Positions 1 through 6,810 are shown, counted from the stretch's first letter. The stretch: 7,912 nt of DNA from JBOGEB01 sp050743125 (GCA_050743125.1 JBOGEB010000191.1:1-7912); one strand, 5' to 3'. Made by a program: numbers and translations. The notes: generated from the letters alone by a model not told the origin.

Positions 1-357
1 GGGCCGGGGGAACAGCGACACGCCGCAGGCGTCGAGGACCTCGTCGACGTCGGTGGGCATCTGGCCGTCGAGCAGCGCCGCGGCGTGCCGCAGCTCGGCG
101 GCCAACGCGGCCGTGACCCGCTGCCAGGCCGCGTCGTCGAAGACCGGCAGGCGAAGCTTGACCCGGTAGGGGCGGGCGCGGCTGCCCTGCACGGTGGCGG
201 TGACCTGGCCGGGGGCGACGACGAGGTCGGCGACCCGTCCGCCGCGCGCGTAGGTCCGCCCGCGCGGCAGCCGGTTCGCGTACACGGCGCCGAGGGCCTC
301 GAGCGCGGCGATCCACCGCCGTCCCCACCACGTCAGCCCGAACCGCGCGCCGCTCAC
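1..357 (-). CDS. SWIM zinc-finger family protein (C-terminus beyond window)
   Basis: This is the N-terminal 119 residues of a protein encoded directly downstream of the SNF2 helicase. The GTG start at 357-355 overlaps the helicase stop codon (GTGA, 4 nt), so translation is probably coupled; a GAGG about 10 nt upstream is a modest ribosome site. The beginning, with FGLTWWGRRWIAAL at residues 6-19 and then a YANRLPRGRTYARG stretch, is characteristic of the actinobacterial SWIM zinc-finger proteins that sit beside SNF2 helicases. The visible part ends in VLDACGVSLFPRP, which in that family comes shortly before the CxCx(n)CxH zinc site. The zinc site itself is off the window and cannot be confirmed. 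In this family SWIM is a zinc-binding module predicted to bind DNA or protein. A partner role for the helicase is inferred from the coupling only. The family call is fairly sure; the cellular function is unknown. Confidence 0.82.
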   Translation of the reverse strand, partial: MSGARFGLTWWGRRWIAALEALGAVYANRLPRGRTYARGGRVADLVVAPGQVTATVQGSRARPYRVKLRLPVFDDAAWQRVTAALAAELRHAAALLDGQMPTDVDEVLDACGVSLFPRP

Positions 358-3300
358 AGGGAGCCGTCCTCGTCGTCGGCGACGTCGGCGTCGGACAGGG
401 CGACCAGCGCGCGGAGCGCGTCGTCGTCGAGCTCGGTCAGCCACGTCTCGCCCGCACCGACCACGGCGTCGGCGAGCGCCCGTTTGCGCTCCAACAGGTC
501 GGCGATGCGCTCCTCGAGCGTCCCGGCGGTCACGAGCTTGTGCACCGCGACCGAGCGGGTCTGCCCGATGCGGTACGCCCGGTCGGTCGCCTGGTCCTCG
601 ACCGCCGGGTTCCACCAGCGGTCGTAGTGGACGACGTGGGTCGCGGCGGTCAGGTTCAGCCCCGCGCCGCCCGCTTTGATCGAGATGAGCAGGATCGGGG
701 AGGAGTCGGGGTCGGACTGGAACGCGGCGACCATCGCGTCGCGGGCCCGCCGCGGCACGCCGCCGTGGAGGAACGGCACGGCGGCCAGCCCGAGGCGTGC
801 GGACAGGTGGCGGGACAGCAGCTCGCCCATGCGCCGGTACTGGGTGAACACGAGCGCCCGGTCGCCGGCAGCGACGACCTCGGCGAGCATCTCCTCGGTG
901 CGGGCGAGCTTGCCGGACCGCCCCGGCAGCGGGCCGGTCTCGCCGAGGTACTGCGCCGGGTGGTTGCAGATCTGCTTGAGGGCGGTGAGCAGCGCGAGGA
1001 TCTGGCCGCGGCGGTCGATGCCCTCGGCGGCGAGGCCCTCCTCGTCGAACACCCTGTCCACCGCGGCCTGGTACAGGGTGGCCTGCTCGCGGGTGAGCGT
1101 GCACGCCACGATCGCCTCCTGCTTGGGCGGCAGGTCGGCGGCGACGGACGGGTCGGTCTTGACGCGGCGGAGCAGGAACGGCGCGACCAGCGCGCGCAGG
1201 CGGCGGGCGGCACCCTCGTCGCCCCAGCGCTCGACCGGCACCGCGTAACGCTCCCGGAAACCCGCGAACGGGCCGAGCAGCCCCGGGTTGGTGAAGTCGA
1301 CGATCGCCCACAGCTCGGCGAGCCGGTTCTCCACCGGGGTGCCGGTCATCGCGACCCTGGCGCCGGCGCGCAGGCGCCGGACCGCCCGGGCGGCCTTCGC
1401 CGCGTGGTTCTTGACCTGCTGCGCCTCGTCGAGGATCAGCACGTCCCAGTCCACCTCGGCCAGCAGGTCGACGTCCCGGCGGACCAGCCCGTAGCTCGTC
1501 ACCGCGACCGCGCCAGCCGTGAACCCGCCGGGCTCGGCGGGCCGCTCGGGCCCGTGGTGGCGGAGCACGGGCAGGTCTGGCGCGAAGCGCGCGAGCTCAC
1601 GCTCCCAGTTGCCCACGACCGAGGTCGGGCACACGACGAGATGCGGGCGGTCGCCGCTGCGCGACCGCATGAGCGCGATCGCCTGGAGCGTCTTGCCCAG
1701 CCCCATGTCGTCGGCCAGGACCGTGCCGAGCTCGAGGTCGGCCATCGTCTGCAGCCACGCGACGCCGCGATGCTGGTAGTCCCGCAGGACCGCGTTGATC
1801 CCGTCGAGGCGCGCCCCGGGGCTCGACCCGGCCTCGGCGTCGGCCCGCAGGGCGCGGATGCGCTCGACCAGCGTCGCGAGCGCCCCGTCGGCGACCGCCT
1901 CGACCTCGCCGATCCCGCGCAGGTGGGCCTCGCCCGCGAGCGCCGCCGCGAGCGCCTCCCCCTGCGTGAGCGTCCCGCGGGTGCCCGCGAGGTCCGCGAG
2001 CCGGAGCGCCTCGTCCGGGTCCACCCGGACCCACCGGCCGCGCCAGCGCACGATCGGCTGTTTCAGCGCGACGATCTCTTCGAACTCGGCGGGGGAGAGC
2101 ACCTCGTCGCCGAGCGCGACCTCCCAGGCGAACTCCGCGAGTCCGTCGGCGTCGAACCCCGCCGTGGTGATGCCGGCGCCGGGCGGTCCAGTGACCTTGC
2201 CGATGCGGAGCCGTGCCCGCAGCCGGCGCTGGCCGTCGGCGGTCAGCTCGGCGGGCAGGAGCACGCCAAGTCCGGCACCGGCGAGGTCACCGGCGGCGGC
2301 GAGCAGGTCAGCGGCGTGCTCACCGGACAGCTCCAGCCCGGTCGGCCGCCGCTCGGACAGGCTCGCGGCGATCGGTGGGAACAGCCGAGCGGCCTCGGCG
2401 AGCCCCCGCACGAGCGTCTCCTGGGGGCCGCCCACGCGGCGCCCGCCGAGGTCGAGGTGCGTGGCGGCCAGCGACCATACGTGCTCGGCCTCGACGAGGA
2501 GGCTGGGATCGTCCGCCGCCTGGAGCAGGTAGCCCAGGGGCCACGTGGTCGCCGGGTCGGCGTCGGTGGGCGGGGTGTCGAGCCGCAGGCACAGGCGCGC
2601 CTCGGCCGCCCCCTCGCGCCCGAGCAGCGGCCCGGCCCACTCCCCGAGCAGCCGCGCCCGCTCGGCGGTGCTTTGTGTGCTGGATCTCGGCGGTGCAGCG
2701 CCGGTGTCCAGCGCACGACGAGGGGCCTCGGCGACGATCGGGTCCGGGCCGGCGAGCGCCGCCGTCCAGGCTTTGGGCCACCCGTTCGCGGCCGACCTGG
2801 GCGCGCCACGGCGCGCGCACGTGTCGGCGACCGCGTCGCCGAACGCGGCGAGCAGCGCGACCGCCGACCACACCGCCTTGTCGTCCTCGTCCGTGCGCAG
2901 CGCGTGCGCGGCGTGCGGGAACGCCGCCGCGAGGTCGGCGAACCGCCGGTCCCCGGCGACCGCGAGACGCCAGCTCGCCACGCCGACCTCCCCTGCCGCC
3001 CGCAACGTCGGCACGACCCTGCCCGCCGCGACGAGCTCGAGCGCGAGCTTGGCGGTCACGCTCCACGCGAGCACCGAGTCGGACGGCCGGCGCCATCCCG
3101 GCCAGGCCGACGCCGGCGCGTCCACGGACGGGAGCGCGGCCAAGACCCGTAAGGCGGACGCGACCGGGATCAGCCGCGCCGGAACCGCGGCAGCCGCCAC
3201 CCGCTTCGTCGCCTTGCGGCTCAGCGGCAGCACGGTCGGCAGAAGCGCCGGCCTGCCCACTCCGAACCCGAGCTCAGCAACCGCAGACTTCAGCTCGCGC

Positions 3301-3395
3301 GCGCCCCACAAGGCCAGGTGCCCGCACGCGGGCACCGGCTCACCCGGCCAGAACGTGGCCTGCAGCCGACCGGGAAGGATCTCCTCGACGTCCAC
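354..3395 (-). CDS. SNF2-family DEAD/DEAH-box helicase-like ATPase with N-terminal SNF2-associated region
   Basis: A 1013-residue Swi2/Snf2-type ATPase, probably a DNA translocase that remodels protein-DNA complexes. About the first 370 residues are Ala/Arg-rich and poorly conserved. Residues ~375-485 (VLLPAELTADG to WRGRWVRVDP) resemble the SNF2 helicase-associated domain (DUF3670-type). RecA lobe 1 has LADDMGLGKT (Walker A, ~560-569), ILDEAQQVKN (motif II, ~653-662) and MTGTPVENRL (motif III). Lobe 2 starts near ALVFTQYRRMGELL (~845) and carries LISIKAGGAGLNL and then DQATDRAYRIGQ (motif VI, ~935-946), with the Arg finger intact. All catalytic motifs are present and no frameshift is seen. 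The frame is open up to 3575, but that would run through the divergent vapB start. I chose GTG at 3395-3393 because GGAG lies 5 nt upstream and family-like sequence begins there (VDVEEILPGRLQATFWPG). ATG 3518 is the alternative. The gene is coupled to the downstream SWIM gene; its role is not known. Confidence 0.93.
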   Translation of the reverse strand: MDVEEILPGRLQATFWPGEPVPACGHLALWGARELKSAVAELGFGVGRPALLPTVLPLSRKATKRVAAAAVPARLIPVASALRVLAALPSVDAPASAWPGWRRPSDSVLAWSVTAKLALELVAAGRVVPTLRAAGEVGVASWRLAVAGDRRFADLAAAFPHAAHALRTDEDDKAVWSAVALLAAFGDAVADTCARRGAPRSAANGWPKAWTAALAGPDPIVAEAPRRALDTGAAPPRSSTQSTAERARLLGEWAGPLLGREGAAEARLCLRLDTPPTDADPATTWPLGYLLQAADDPSLLVEAEHVWSLAATHLDLGGRRVGGPQETLVRGLAEAARLFPPIAASLSERRPTGLELSGEHAADLLAAAGDLAGAGLGVLLPAELTADGQRRLRARLRIGKVTGPPGAGITTAGFDADGLAEFAWEVALGDEVLSPAEFEEIVALKQPIVRWRGRWVRVDPDEALRLADLAGTRGTLTQGEALAAALAGEAHLRGIGEVEAVADGALATLVERIRALRADAEAGSSPGARLDGINAVLRDYQHRGVAWLQTMADLELGTVLADDMGLGKTLQAIALMRSRSGDRPHLVVCPTSVVGNWERELARFAPDLPVLRHHGPERPAEPGGFTAGAVAVTSYGLVRRDVDLLAEVDWDVLILDEAQQVKNHAAKAARAVRRLRAGARVAMTGTPVENRLAELWAIVDFTNPGLLGPFAGFRERYAVPVERWGDEGAARRLRALVAPFLLRRVKTDPSVAADLPPKQEAIVACTLTREQATLYQAAVDRVFDEEGLAAEGIDRRGQILALLTALKQICNHPAQYLGETGPLPGRSGKLARTEEMLAEVVAAGDRALVFTQYRRMGELLSRHLSARLGLAAVPFLHGGVPRRARDAMVAAFQSDPDSSPILLISIKAGGAGLNLTAATHVVHYDRWWNPAVEDQATDRAYRIGQTRSVAVHKLVTAGTLEERIADLLERKRALADAVVGAGETWLTELDDDALRALVALSDADVADDEDGSL

Positions 3396-3448
3396 CCCTA
3401 CTCCAGGCGCGCTCGTACCACCGTCGGACGTGGGGAAGACCGGCCGAG

Positions 3449-3454
3449 AGCGTA
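3449..3454 (-). promoter_or_regulatory. possible -10 box for the SNF2 helicase gene
   Basis: On the minus strand TACGCT matches the actinobacterial TANNNT pattern about 53 nt upstream of the chosen GTG start. No convincing -35 element was found at the right spacing, so this is only a weak candidate. Confidence 0.2.
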
Positions 3455-3499
3455 GCCCGCTCTGCGCAAAGCCCGTACGCGACTCCACATCCGATGCGT

Positions 3500-3514
3500 C
3501 TGGATACCCTCCAG
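3500..3514. repeat. short inverted repeat upstream of vapB (candidate operator)
   Basis: CTGGA (3500-3504) and TCCAG (3510-3514) are perfect 5-bp arms around TACCC. They end 6 nt before the putative -10 box of vapBC, where a self-repressing antitoxin would be expected to bind. RHH antitoxins of VapBC and FitAB systems bind inverted repeats in their own promoters. That this repeat is the operator is an inference, and arms this short can arise by chance. Confidence 0.3.
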
Positions 3515-3520
3515 GCATGC

Positions 3521-3526
3521 TAGTTT
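3521..3526 (+). promoter_or_regulatory. -10 box of vapBC, positioned for a leaderless transcript
   Basis: TAGTTT (TANNNT) is a locally AT-rich hexamer ending 7 nt before the vapB ATG at 3534. With normal -10 to start-site spacing, transcription would begin at or next to the A of the ATG. No Shine-Dalgarno sequence precedes the ATG, which agrees with a leaderless mRNA. No clear -35 element is seen. Confidence 0.45.
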
Positions 3527-3533
3527 GGTTCCC

Positions 3534-3818
3534 ATGGCTATCCTGCATATCAAGAACGTCCCGGACGACCTCCATGCCGAATTACGGCGGCGTGCCCAGC
3601 TGGACGGCGTGACGATCCGCGACTACGTGCTCGGGCTGATCCGCCGTGACCAAGCGCTGCCCCCACGGCAGGAGTGGCTCGCCAGGGTGCGGCGCCTGCC
3701 ACCGGTGCGGCTTGACCGGCCCGTGTCCGAGCACCTCGCGGAGGAGCGCGAGGTCCGGGGCCGCGAGCTGGCGACCCGCCTCAGCGATCCCGCTGCCCCG
3801 GATGCCCGCAGCGCATGA
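3534..3818 (+). CDS. vapB: VapB-type antitoxin, ribbon-helix-helix (FitA-like)
   Basis: A 94-residue antitoxin of a type II toxin-antitoxin pair. It should bind and inhibit the PIN ribonuclease encoded next to it and repress their shared promoter. Residues 1-37 (AILHIKNVPDDLHAELRRRA, then LDGVTIRDYVLGLIRR) fit an RHH fold of the FitA/VapB type: a short beta strand, a helix, then the TIRDYVL second helix. The Arg- and Glu-rich tail after residue 45 (including REWLARVRR-like and LAEEREVRGRELA stretches) is the expected toxin-wrapping part. The ATG at 3534 was chosen over an in-frame TTG at 3525 because homology begins at MAIL and the -10 box at 3521-3526 would lie over the TTG. The stop overlaps the vapC start by 4 nt (ATGA). 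It is divergent from the SNF2 helicase, with which it shares a ~138-nt intergenic region. Confidence 0.88.
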   Translation: MAILHIKNVPDDLHAELRRRAQLDGVTIRDYVLGLIRRDQALPPRQEWLARVRRLPPVRLDRPVSEHLAEEREVRGRELATRLSDPAAPDARSA

Positions 3819-4225
3819 TTGTCGTTGACGCGTCGTCGGTGGTCGAGTTCCTGCTGGCTGGTGGGCGAGGGCCTGCTGCTGTCGTCGGGGCGTTCACTCA
3901 GGACGACGTGTTCGCCCCCGACCTGCTCGATGCCGAGGTCCTGCGGGTCTACGTCGGCTTCGAGAAGCGGGGGGTGCTCCCGGCGGACGTGGTCGACCGC
4001 GCGCTCGCCGTACTGGTCGATGCGCCCATCACCCGGGTCCCGAACGCCGAGCTCGTCTGCGCCGCCTGGCGGTACAGCCGTGCGCTGTCGAGTGACGACG
4101 CGCTGTACGTCGCGCTCGCGGCGTCGCTCGGCTGCACCTTGCTCACGGCCGACGGTGGCATTGCGCGCACCGCCCCGGCGCAGTTCGGCGTCGCGGTGAC
4201 CTTCGTGCCCAGGGCGGCGTGGTAG
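3815..4225 (+). CDS. vapC: VapC-type PIN-domain ribonuclease toxin
   Basis: A 136-residue PIN-domain protein of normal VapC length. VapC toxins are Mg2+-dependent endoribonucleases that cut tRNA or rRNA and are held inactive by VapB. The acidic metal-binding residues are all in place: D5 in VVDASSVVEF, E41 in LLDAEVLRV, D95 in SSDDALYVALA, and D113 in LLTADGG. The pair is therefore likely to be catalytically intact. The ATG at 3815-3817 overlaps the antitoxin stop. No independent Shine-Dalgarno site is evident, so expression probably depends on coupling to vapB. The RNA target cannot be read from the sequence. Confidence 0.92.
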   Translation: MIVVDASSVVEFLLAGGRGPAAVVGAFTQDDVFAPDLLDAEVLRVYVGFEKRGVLPADVVDRALAVLVDAPITRVPNAELVCAAWRYSRALSSDDALYVALAASLGCTLLTADGGIARTAPAQFGVAVTFVPRAAW

Positions 4226-4366
4226 GGCGGTCCGGGCCAGAATCTCGAGCAGCTCACCCTGACGCAGGGCGCTGACGCGCTCGATCTTGGCCGTTGATCC
4301 AGCGTCTGCGACCGGTGCGCGTCAAGCGTCCCCTTGGCGGGTTGTCGGTGGGATCTACGGAAACGT

Positions 4367-4379
4367 CGCCCTACGGGCG
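4367..4379 (+). terminator. GC-rich hairpin after vapBC
   Basis: CGCCC and GGGCG form a perfect 5-bp stem with loop TAC, 141 nt after the vapC stop. There is no run of T behind it, as is common in high-GC actinobacteria, so calling it a terminator is uncertain. Confidence 0.25.
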
Positions 4380-4387
4380 GGTTCGGG

Positions 4388-4393
4388 TAGAGT
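4388..4393 (+). promoter_or_regulatory. possible -10 box of the RDD-GMC-Tat operon
   Basis: TAGAGT fits TANNNT and would start transcription near 4400, leaving a leader of about 95 nt before the TTG at 4496. The -35 region is not recognisable. Confidence 0.3.
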
Positions 4394-4397
4394 GCGC

Positions 4398-4465
4398 GGC
4401 GCTCGGATGCGCCCCGTTCAGGTCTGCCGAGGGCCATGGGGTGTACCGGCGCGGCGGGCGCATCC
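4398..4465 (+). promoter_or_regulatory. leader with mutually exclusive inverted repeats
   Basis: GGCGC (4398-4402) pairs with GCGCC (4409-4413) as a local hairpin. The same right arm is also part of GGATGCGCCC (4405-4414), which pairs perfectly over 10 bp with GGGCGCATCC (4456-4465). The two structures cannot form together. The position fits the 5' leader of the following operon. It matches no riboswitch class that I recognise. Confidence 0.3.
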
Positions 4466-4480
4466 CGCAATAACGCCAGT

Positions 4481-4488
4481 GGGGGAGG
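4481..4488 (+). promoter_or_regulatory. strong ribosome binding site fixing a TTG start
   Basis: GGGGGAGG lies 7 nt before TTG 4496-4498. No ATG or GTG in this frame lies at proper spacing, so this site decides the TTG start of the RDD gene. Confidence 0.75.
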
Positions 4489-4495
4489 TTGACGC

Positions 4496-5089
4496 TTGCC
4501 ATCGACGGAGGATGTCGGGCGAGTCGAGGCGTTGCGCCGCCAAGCCGAGCCGGAGCCAGCTTCCGCGGTACCGGCTGGCGAGGAGTTCGCGAGCGTACCC
4601 AGGCGGCTGGCCGCCTGGGTCATCGACGTCGTCGGGGTCGTCGCGCTCATCATGATCGGCGTGAGCGTGGCGGCTGCGGTCTTCGGGCCGACCGTCCGCG
4701 TTCGTCCAGGCACGACCCCGCCGGTGACGGTCGAGGAGGGCAGGGTCGCGCTGAACGCGCTCGTCAGCGCCAGCCTCAGCGCGGCGTACTTCGTCATTCC
4801 GTGGGTGGCGCTGGGCGCGTCGCCCGGGCAGCTCCTGCTGCGGATGCAGGTTCGAGGCGAGACGGACGGCGGGACGTTGACGCCCAGGCGGGCGATCGCG
4901 CGCTGGATCCTCCTGTTCCCTCAGACGGCTGCGGCGCTGACGGTGGGGGCGCCGAGCCTCGCCGCGCTCGTCTGGGGCAGTGCGCTGGTCTGGTACCTCA
5001 TCCTTGCGCTCACGACCGCCCGGAGCGCCTCGAAGCAGGGCCTGCACGATCGGATCGTCCGCAGCGTCGTGCGCCCGAGGAGCGCGTGA
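4496..5089 (+). CDS. RDD family integral membrane protein
   Basis: A 197-residue membrane protein. After a polar N-terminal tail of about 35 residues comes VPRRLAAWVIDVVGVV, with the RDD-family Arg (R36/R37) and Asp (D44) at the mouth of the first membrane segment (~39-63). A second segment spans ~86-107, followed by the conserved GASPGQLLLRMQVR loop (108-120), then segments near ~133-151 and ~153-173, and GLHDR (183-186) with the last conserved Asp. RDD proteins are poorly characterised; some have been linked to ion transport, and none to a firm role in electron transfer. Here the gene is first in an operon. The next gene starts 11 nt after its stop, so it may anchor, or pass electrons from, the following oxidoreductase; this is inference. 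It starts with TTG behind a very strong Shine-Dalgarno site. Confidence 0.85.
   Translation: MPSTEDVGRVEALRRQAEPEPASAVPAGEEFASVPRRLAAWVIDVVGVVALIMIGVSVAAAVFGPTVRVRPGTTPPVTVEEGRVALNALVSASLSAAYFVIPWVALGASPGQLLLRMQVRGETDGGTLTPRRAIARWILLFPQTAAALTVGAPSLAALVWGSALVWYLILALTTARSASKQGLHDRIVRSVVRPRSA
4597..4620. repeat. 24-nt near-perfect palindrome inside the RDD gene
   Basis: ACCCAGGCGGC (4597-4607) and GCCGCCTGGGT (4610-4620) are perfect 11-bp arms around TG. They lie in the codons for PRRLAAWV, 101 nt after the start codon. In mRNA this would fold into a very stable hairpin. Confidence 0.7.
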
Positions 5090-5094
5090 GGAGG
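5090..5094 (+). promoter_or_regulatory. ribosome binding site deciding the GMC start
   Basis: GGAGG directly follows the RDD stop codon and lies 6 nt before ATG 5101. It supports 5101 over the in-frame GTG at 5086, which would overlap the RDD stop. Confidence 0.75.
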
Positions 5095-5100
5095 TCGTGG

Positions 5101-6810
5101 ATGTTCGCTGACGCCCGCTCCGTGGCGACGCAGACGAGAGTGGACACCGACCTCTGCATCGTTGGCGGCGGGGCGGCGGGGATCACGCTCGCCCGGGAAT
5201 TCATCGGCTCCCCGCTCCGGGTGACCGTGCTCGAGAGCGGTGACTTCGAGTACGACGACCAGACGCAGGCGCTCTACGACGGCCGCTCGGTGGGGCTCCC
5301 CTACTCCCCGTTGAACGTCCCGCGCCTGCGCTACTTCGGCGGGACGACCAACCACTGGGGCGGGATCTGCAGGCCGTGGGAGGACGCCGACTTCGAGGCT
5401 CGGCAGGGAATCCGCTTCACCGGCTGGCCGGTGCGCAAAGCGGATCTGGCCCCGTTCTACGCCCCGGCCGCGCGCGTCTGCCGCGTTCCCTCAAAGGAGT
5501 GGGCACTGGACGAGTGGGTCCGACGGGATCAGGTCCGGCCCCTTGCCCTGAACACTGACCGCATCGTCACCCGAGTAACCCAGATCGTGCCTCGGTCCTC
5601 CAGGAGCTTCGGGAAGAACTATCGGTCCGAGCTTCGTCAAGCGCGCAACGTGACGGTGTACCTGCACGCCAACGTCACCAATGTGGAGACGGACCAGGTG
5701 GGAACGACGGCGACCTCGGTGCGCGTGGCGACGCTGTCGGGCAGCCGTTTCTCTGTAGGGGCGAGGGTGTTCGTGCTGGCCACTGGAGCCCTCGAGAACC
5801 CGAGGCTGCTGCTCGTCTCGAACGAGCGGTGGTCGAAGGGACTGGGGAACCAGAACGATCTCGTCGGCAGATTCTTCATGGATCACGCCCGGTTCATCGG
5901 AGGCGTCATCGCCCCGTCGAACCCCTATGCGAGCATGCGCTTCTACGAGCTGCATCCAGTCGGTAACGCCATACTCCGGGGCTATCTCGCCACGTCGAAG
6001 GAGTTTCAGCTCACCGAGGGCTTGCTCGACGTGCAGATCCGACCCGAGCCGGTCTACGAGAAGAACGTCCACGACACGATCAAATCGTCGAGTGTCTCTT
6101 CACTGAAACGCATGCTCAGGAGCATTCGTCGTGGGGAGGAGGTCCCCGACTTCGGGCGGCACGTGACGAACGTGATGGCGGATCTGGCGACCTGGCAGAA
6201 GTTCACCATTCCCGCGGCTCCGGTACCCGTGCCCTATCCAGAGGTGCTCGGAGAGGTGATGGGCTCAACCCGGCGAGAGGCGGAGCAGCTCATTCCTACG
6301 CTCGTGGGCGACGTCGCGGCTCGCGCTTATCTCGAGTACTTCGGCGCGGCGATCGACAGCATCCTTCTGTCGACGAGGATCGAGCAAGCCCCGAACCCCG
6401 ACAGCCGCGTCATGCTGACCGAAGACCGCGATCAGCTCGGGATGCAGCGCGTTGCGCTCGACTGGCGGATGAGCGACATCGACAGGCGGAACGCGAGGCG
6501 GTCGCTGGAGCTCCTCGGGGCGGAGATCGGTCGCGCCGGCATCGGGCGCCTCAAGATCCTTCTCGCCGAGGGCGATTCGCGCTGGCCCGATGACCTGAAC
6601 GGCGGCCAGCATCTCATGGGCACCACGCGGATGAGCGACGACCCAAAGCAGGGCGTCGTCGACCGCAACTGCCGCGTGCACGAGATGGCGAATCTGTTCG
6701 TCGCGGGAAGCTCCGTGTTCCCTACCGCTGGGGGAGGAACGCCAACGCTGACGCTGGTCGCCCTCGCCCTCCGGCTCGCCGAGCACCTCAAGCGGATGAT
6801 GCGGTCGTGA
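5101..6810 (+). CDS. GMC family FAD-dependent oxidoreductase (catalytic subunit)
   Basis: A 569-residue flavoprotein of the glucose-methanol-choline family, which oxidises alcohol groups of sugars, sterols or other alcohols. The N-terminus is a Rossmann FAD-binding fold: DLCIVGGGAAGITLA (17-31) with GGGAAG, and E45 in TVLESG for the ribose of FAD. LRYFGGTTNHWGG (76-88) is the second flavin-contact motif. FVLATGALENPRLLL follows near residue 225. The C-terminal domain has QHLMGTTRM with H504, the conserved active-site His. In FPTAGGGTPTLT (540-551) Thr547 stands where most relatives have the Asn of an NPT motif. There is no signal peptide or membrane segment. The neighbours are an upstream RDD membrane protein and a downstream Tat-signal protein overlapping by 4 nt, which suggests a complex exported as a folded flavoprotein. 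The family is certain; the substrate and electron acceptor are unknown. Confidence 0.92.
   Translation: MFADARSVATQTRVDTDLCIVGGGAAGITLAREFIGSPLRVTVLESGDFEYDDQTQALYDGRSVGLPYSPLNVPRLRYFGGTTNHWGGICRPWEDADFEARQGIRFTGWPVRKADLAPFYAPAARVCRVPSKEWALDEWVRRDQVRPLALNTDRIVTRVTQIVPRSSRSFGKNYRSELRQARNVTVYLHANVTNVETDQVGTTATSVRVATLSGSRFSVGARVFVLATGALENPRLLLVSNERWSKGLGNQNDLVGRFFMDHARFIGGVIAPSNPYASMRFYELHPVGNAILRGYLATSKEFQLTEGLLDVQIRPEPVYEKNVHDTIKSSSVSSLKRMLRSIRRGEEVPDFGRHVTNVMADLATWQKFTIPAAPVPVPYPEVLGEVMGSTRREAEQLIPTLVGDVAARAYLEYFGAAIDSILLSTRIEQAPNPDSRVMLTEDRDQLGMQRVALDWRMSDIDRRNARRSLELLGAEIGRAGIGRLKILLAEGDSRWPDDLNGGQHLMGTTRMSDDPKQGVVDRNCRVHEMANLFVAGSSVFPTAGGGTPTLTLVALALRLAEHLKRMMRS

Larger units (their letters stand above)
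4226..4495. other. intergenic region between vapC and the RDD-GMC operon
   Basis: No convincing gene on either strand. The first ~100 bases have a coding-like flavour on the minus strand (frame from 4318 leftward, reading AKIERVSALRQGELLEIL), closed upstream by a TGA at 4324-4322; this may be a gene remnant. The second half holds a CGCCC-TAC-GGGCG hairpin (4367-4379) that may end vapBC transcription (there is no T-tract), a possible -10 box (4388-4393), and a structured leader for the operon downstream. Confidence 0.5.

Noticed and set aside
85..3152. Long open frames on the plus strand opposite the SNF2 gene, including one of 870 codons.
   Set aside because: These are antisense shadows caused by high GC. 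Their products are Arg/Gly/Pro-rich without motifs, while the minus strand carries all SNF2 motifs in order.
3396..3575. Longer N-terminus of the SNF2 protein starting at 3575 or 3518.
   Set aside because: The 3575 start would overlap the vapB coding region and both would cover its promoter. The added residues lack family character, and GTG 3395 has a well-spaced GGAG.
4440..4495. A cobalamin or other known riboswitch before the RDD gene, suggested by GCCAGTGGGGG.
   Set aside because: The box differs from the cobalamin GCCACTG consensus, and no other conserved core elements are present.
3949..4797. A 282-codon minus-strand frame across vapC, the gap and the RDD gene.
   Set aside because: It is antisense to two well-supported genes, of low-complexity Ser/Thr/Ala/Pro/Arg composition, and without any recognisable domain.
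4489..5100. Extending the GMC oxidoreductase upstream in the same frame as far as 4489.
   Set aside because: The upstream part is an Arg-rich shadow of the RDD gene. The flavin motif begins soon after ATG 5101, which has its own GGAGG site.
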